Of a DNA stretch of 64,000 bases, positions 62,946 to 64,000 are shown in pieces; position 1 is the first letter of the stretch, and every line of letters starts with the position of its first letter. Under the pieces are notes generated by a model, which made no database searches, was not told the DNA's origin, and worked only from the letters and a program-made list of their open reading frames with translations. Source of the DNA: Bacillota bacterium (GTDB taxonomy: Bacteria; Bacillota; Clostridia; Lachnospirales; Lachnospiraceae); contig JAEZGK010000096.1 of the NCBI GenBank assembly GCA_023437365.1, forward strand, positions 4,053 to 68,052, in the 5' to 3' direction. The position numbers were made by a program, and so were the translations under genes.

Positions 62946-63833
62946 ATGAGAAGGGGCACTGCCATCCTGCTGTTATTAACAACACTTTTATTAATCCCTA
63001 TGGACCACGTACCATATGCGAAAGCCAGTGGTACGATTAAGGTCATGGGTATCTCTCAGGAGACATCACAGGAGATATTATCTACTAAAAAGCAGGTGGC
63101 AGAGGAGATTAGAAAAGGTCTGCTAGGCAGGAAAAAGCGAATTCAGATTAATATGAAGTATTCGGTACTGAAAAAAATTCAGGATATGAGCGCATTTCTT
63201 GAAGATATTGAGAAGTCTGATGATAAAGCCACAGCAAAGGATGCAGATTATCTCCAATATTCGATTAAACAATGGCATATAAAGACCGCCTGGATTGAAG
63301 GAGGGGATGCGACTGTAACGTTGGATGTCGTATATAAATGCTCCTATGAGCAAGAAAAGAAACTGGATAAAGCGATAAAAAGTGCTATCAATTCACTTGA
63401 ACTAACCGGAAAGACTGAATATGAGAAGGTGAAGGCGATTCACGATTTTATCATCAACAATGTAAGCTATGATACAACACTGAGCAAAACCTCTGCCTAT
63501 GATGCCTTGATTAATCAAACTGCCGTCTGTGAAGGCTATGCAATGGCAGCATATAGAATGTTTACCGAGGCGGGACTGGAGGCAAAGATCATCACCGGAT
63601 TAGGCAATGGAGCTCCGCACGCTTGGAATATTGTAAAGGTTGAGGAGAAGTGGTATAATATCGATCTTACCTGGGATGATCCTGTAGCCTCTAATGGCGA
63701 TGCGATGCTCACCTATGATTATTTCTTAAAGAACAGCAAAGAATTTACTGATCATAAGAGGGATGCGGAATATAGTACGGATAAATTCTTAAAGGAGTAT
63801 ACCATAGCGAAAACCAGCTACACATTGGAGTAA
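62946..63833 (+). CDS. Secreted transglutaminase-like protease domain protein
   Basis: About 295 residues. Signal peptide RRGTAILLLLTTLLLIPMDHVPYAKA. The transglutaminase-like core (about residues 160-260) keeps the Cys-His-Asp triad: AVCEGYAMAAYRMF (Cys), GAPHAWNIVKV (His), WYNIDLTWDDP (Asp). Such secreted domains hydrolyse or cross-link peptide bonds in the clostridial cell wall or surface. TTGGAGGAA precedes ATG 62946. Confidence 0.88.
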   Translation: MRRGTAILLLLTTLLLIPMDHVPYAKASGTIKVMGISQETSQEILSTKKQVAEEIRKGLLGRKKRIQINMKYSVLKKIQDMSAFLEDIEKSDDKATAKDADYLQYSIKQWHIKTAWIEGGDATVTLDVVYKCSYEQEKKLDKAIKSAINSLELTGKTEYEKVKAIHDFIINNVSYDTTLSKTSAYDALINQTAVCEGYAMAAYRMFTEAGLEAKIITGLGNGAPHAWNIVKVEEKWYNIDLTWDDPVASNGDAMLTYDYFLKNSKEFTDHKRDAEYSTDKFLKEYTIAKTSYTLE

Positions 63834-63838
63834 ATTAT

Positions 63839-63872
63839 AAGGGTGCGCACGATTTCGGTGCGCACCCTTTAT
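63839..63872 (+). terminator. Rho-independent terminator (intron target)
   Basis: AAGGGTGCGCAC pairs perfectly with GTGCGCACCCTT around GATTTCG, followed by TATT. The group II intron starts about 5 bases later. Confidence 0.85.
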
Positions 63873-63876
63873 TGGT

Positions 63877-64000
63877 GTGCGCCCGGCGGGCGCACGTTCC
63901 AACGGGTGAAAGTCCCGAGTTCGCCCGGTAGTGGGAAGAACATAGCCAATGGCAAGGGTGTCGTGGGTGACTGCGAATCTGAAGGAAGCCGGATGGCAAA
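63877..64000 (+). mobile_element. Group II intron, 5' end (cut by the window)
   Basis: GTGCGCCCGG (group II 5' consensus GUGYG) is followed by domain I text: GGCGGGCGCACG, AACGGGTGAAAGTCCCGAG, TAGCCAATGGCAAGGGTG and CGAATCTGAAGGAAGCCGG, all typical of clostridial group II introns. The insertion point just 3' of a terminator stem-loop is the target preference of group IIC elements. The reverse transcriptase ORF would lie beyond the window. Confidence 0.85.

Noticed and set aside
1..64000. CRISPR array, prophage, or replication origin
   Set aside because: No regularly spaced repeats, phage structural genes or DnaA-box clusters were seen.

Overview
The window looks like the chromosome of a strictly anaerobic, low-to-medium GC Clostridia, most likely Lachnospiraceae. 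The reasons are rubrerythrin plus superoxide reductase, an ECF vitamin-type transporter, YesM/YesN-style two-component genes, a T-box-controlled prolyl-tRNA synthetase, AGGAGG-type ribosome binding sites, and many XRE/MerR/AraC/PadR regulators. No phage or plasmid replication genes are present. The species is not identified.

Layout. 1-4150: a MATE exporter (cut by the window start) divergent from an AraC regulator, then a MerR regulator and a CPBP membrane protease whose promoter has the 19-bp spacer typical of MerR control. 4228-8000: tRNA-Cys followed by a duplicated tRNA 3' end, two AT-rich secreted proteins of unknown function and a decayed AraC/PNPOx-like relic, which together look like an old accessory insertion. 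8196-12950: methyltransferase, ketopantoate-reductase-like enzyme, XRE membrane regulator, Fe-S aldo/keto reductase, secreted DUF3298-type protein. 13211-17482: AraC-GyrI regulator, short UvrA-like ATPase and serine hydrolase in one operon. 17617-27562: secreted TPR protein, YesN/YesM pair, then cheA-cheW-mcp. 27580-31000: a structured ~205-bp repeat, flavin-binding protein, 1-phosphofructokinase-type kinase, rubrerythrin and superoxide reductase.

31317-37639 is the most unusual operon: a complete ECF transporter (S component, fused double ATPase, T component), an M20 peptidase and two adjacent paralogous SAM hydroxide adenosyltransferases that both keep the Asp-Arg-His triad. 37825-47710: a MarR/flavin reductase pair with a promoter-operator, an XRE-regulated ABC-2 transporter, a LytTR regulator, a GNAT enzyme, a radical SAM protein and a PadR/HAAS-domain pair with a three-half-site operator. 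48779-49987: rpsF-ssb-rpsR, followed by a 57-bp tandem duplication of the rpsR end.

50169-64000: two more chemoreceptors, one behind a c-di-GMP-I riboswitch; a second copy of the structured repeat; a TetR/RnfC-like/membrane operon with a perfect 17-bp inverted-repeat operator; ahpC-ahpF behind a PerR-like box; proS under a T-box with Pro specifier CCC; a HAD protein; a secreted transglutaminase. The window ends in the 5' part of a group II intron placed just after a terminator hairpin.

Themes are oxidative-stress defence (rbr, sor, ahpCF, flavoproteins), envelope stress and drug sensing (MATE, UvrA-like, ABC-2, PadR/HAAS) and motility signalling (cheA-cheW, three MCPs, c-di-GMP). Start codons were moved to the ATG/GTG/TTG that carries a good Shine-Dalgarno sequence wherever the longest frame ran upstream of one. 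All family names rest on reading motifs by eye; no database search was run.
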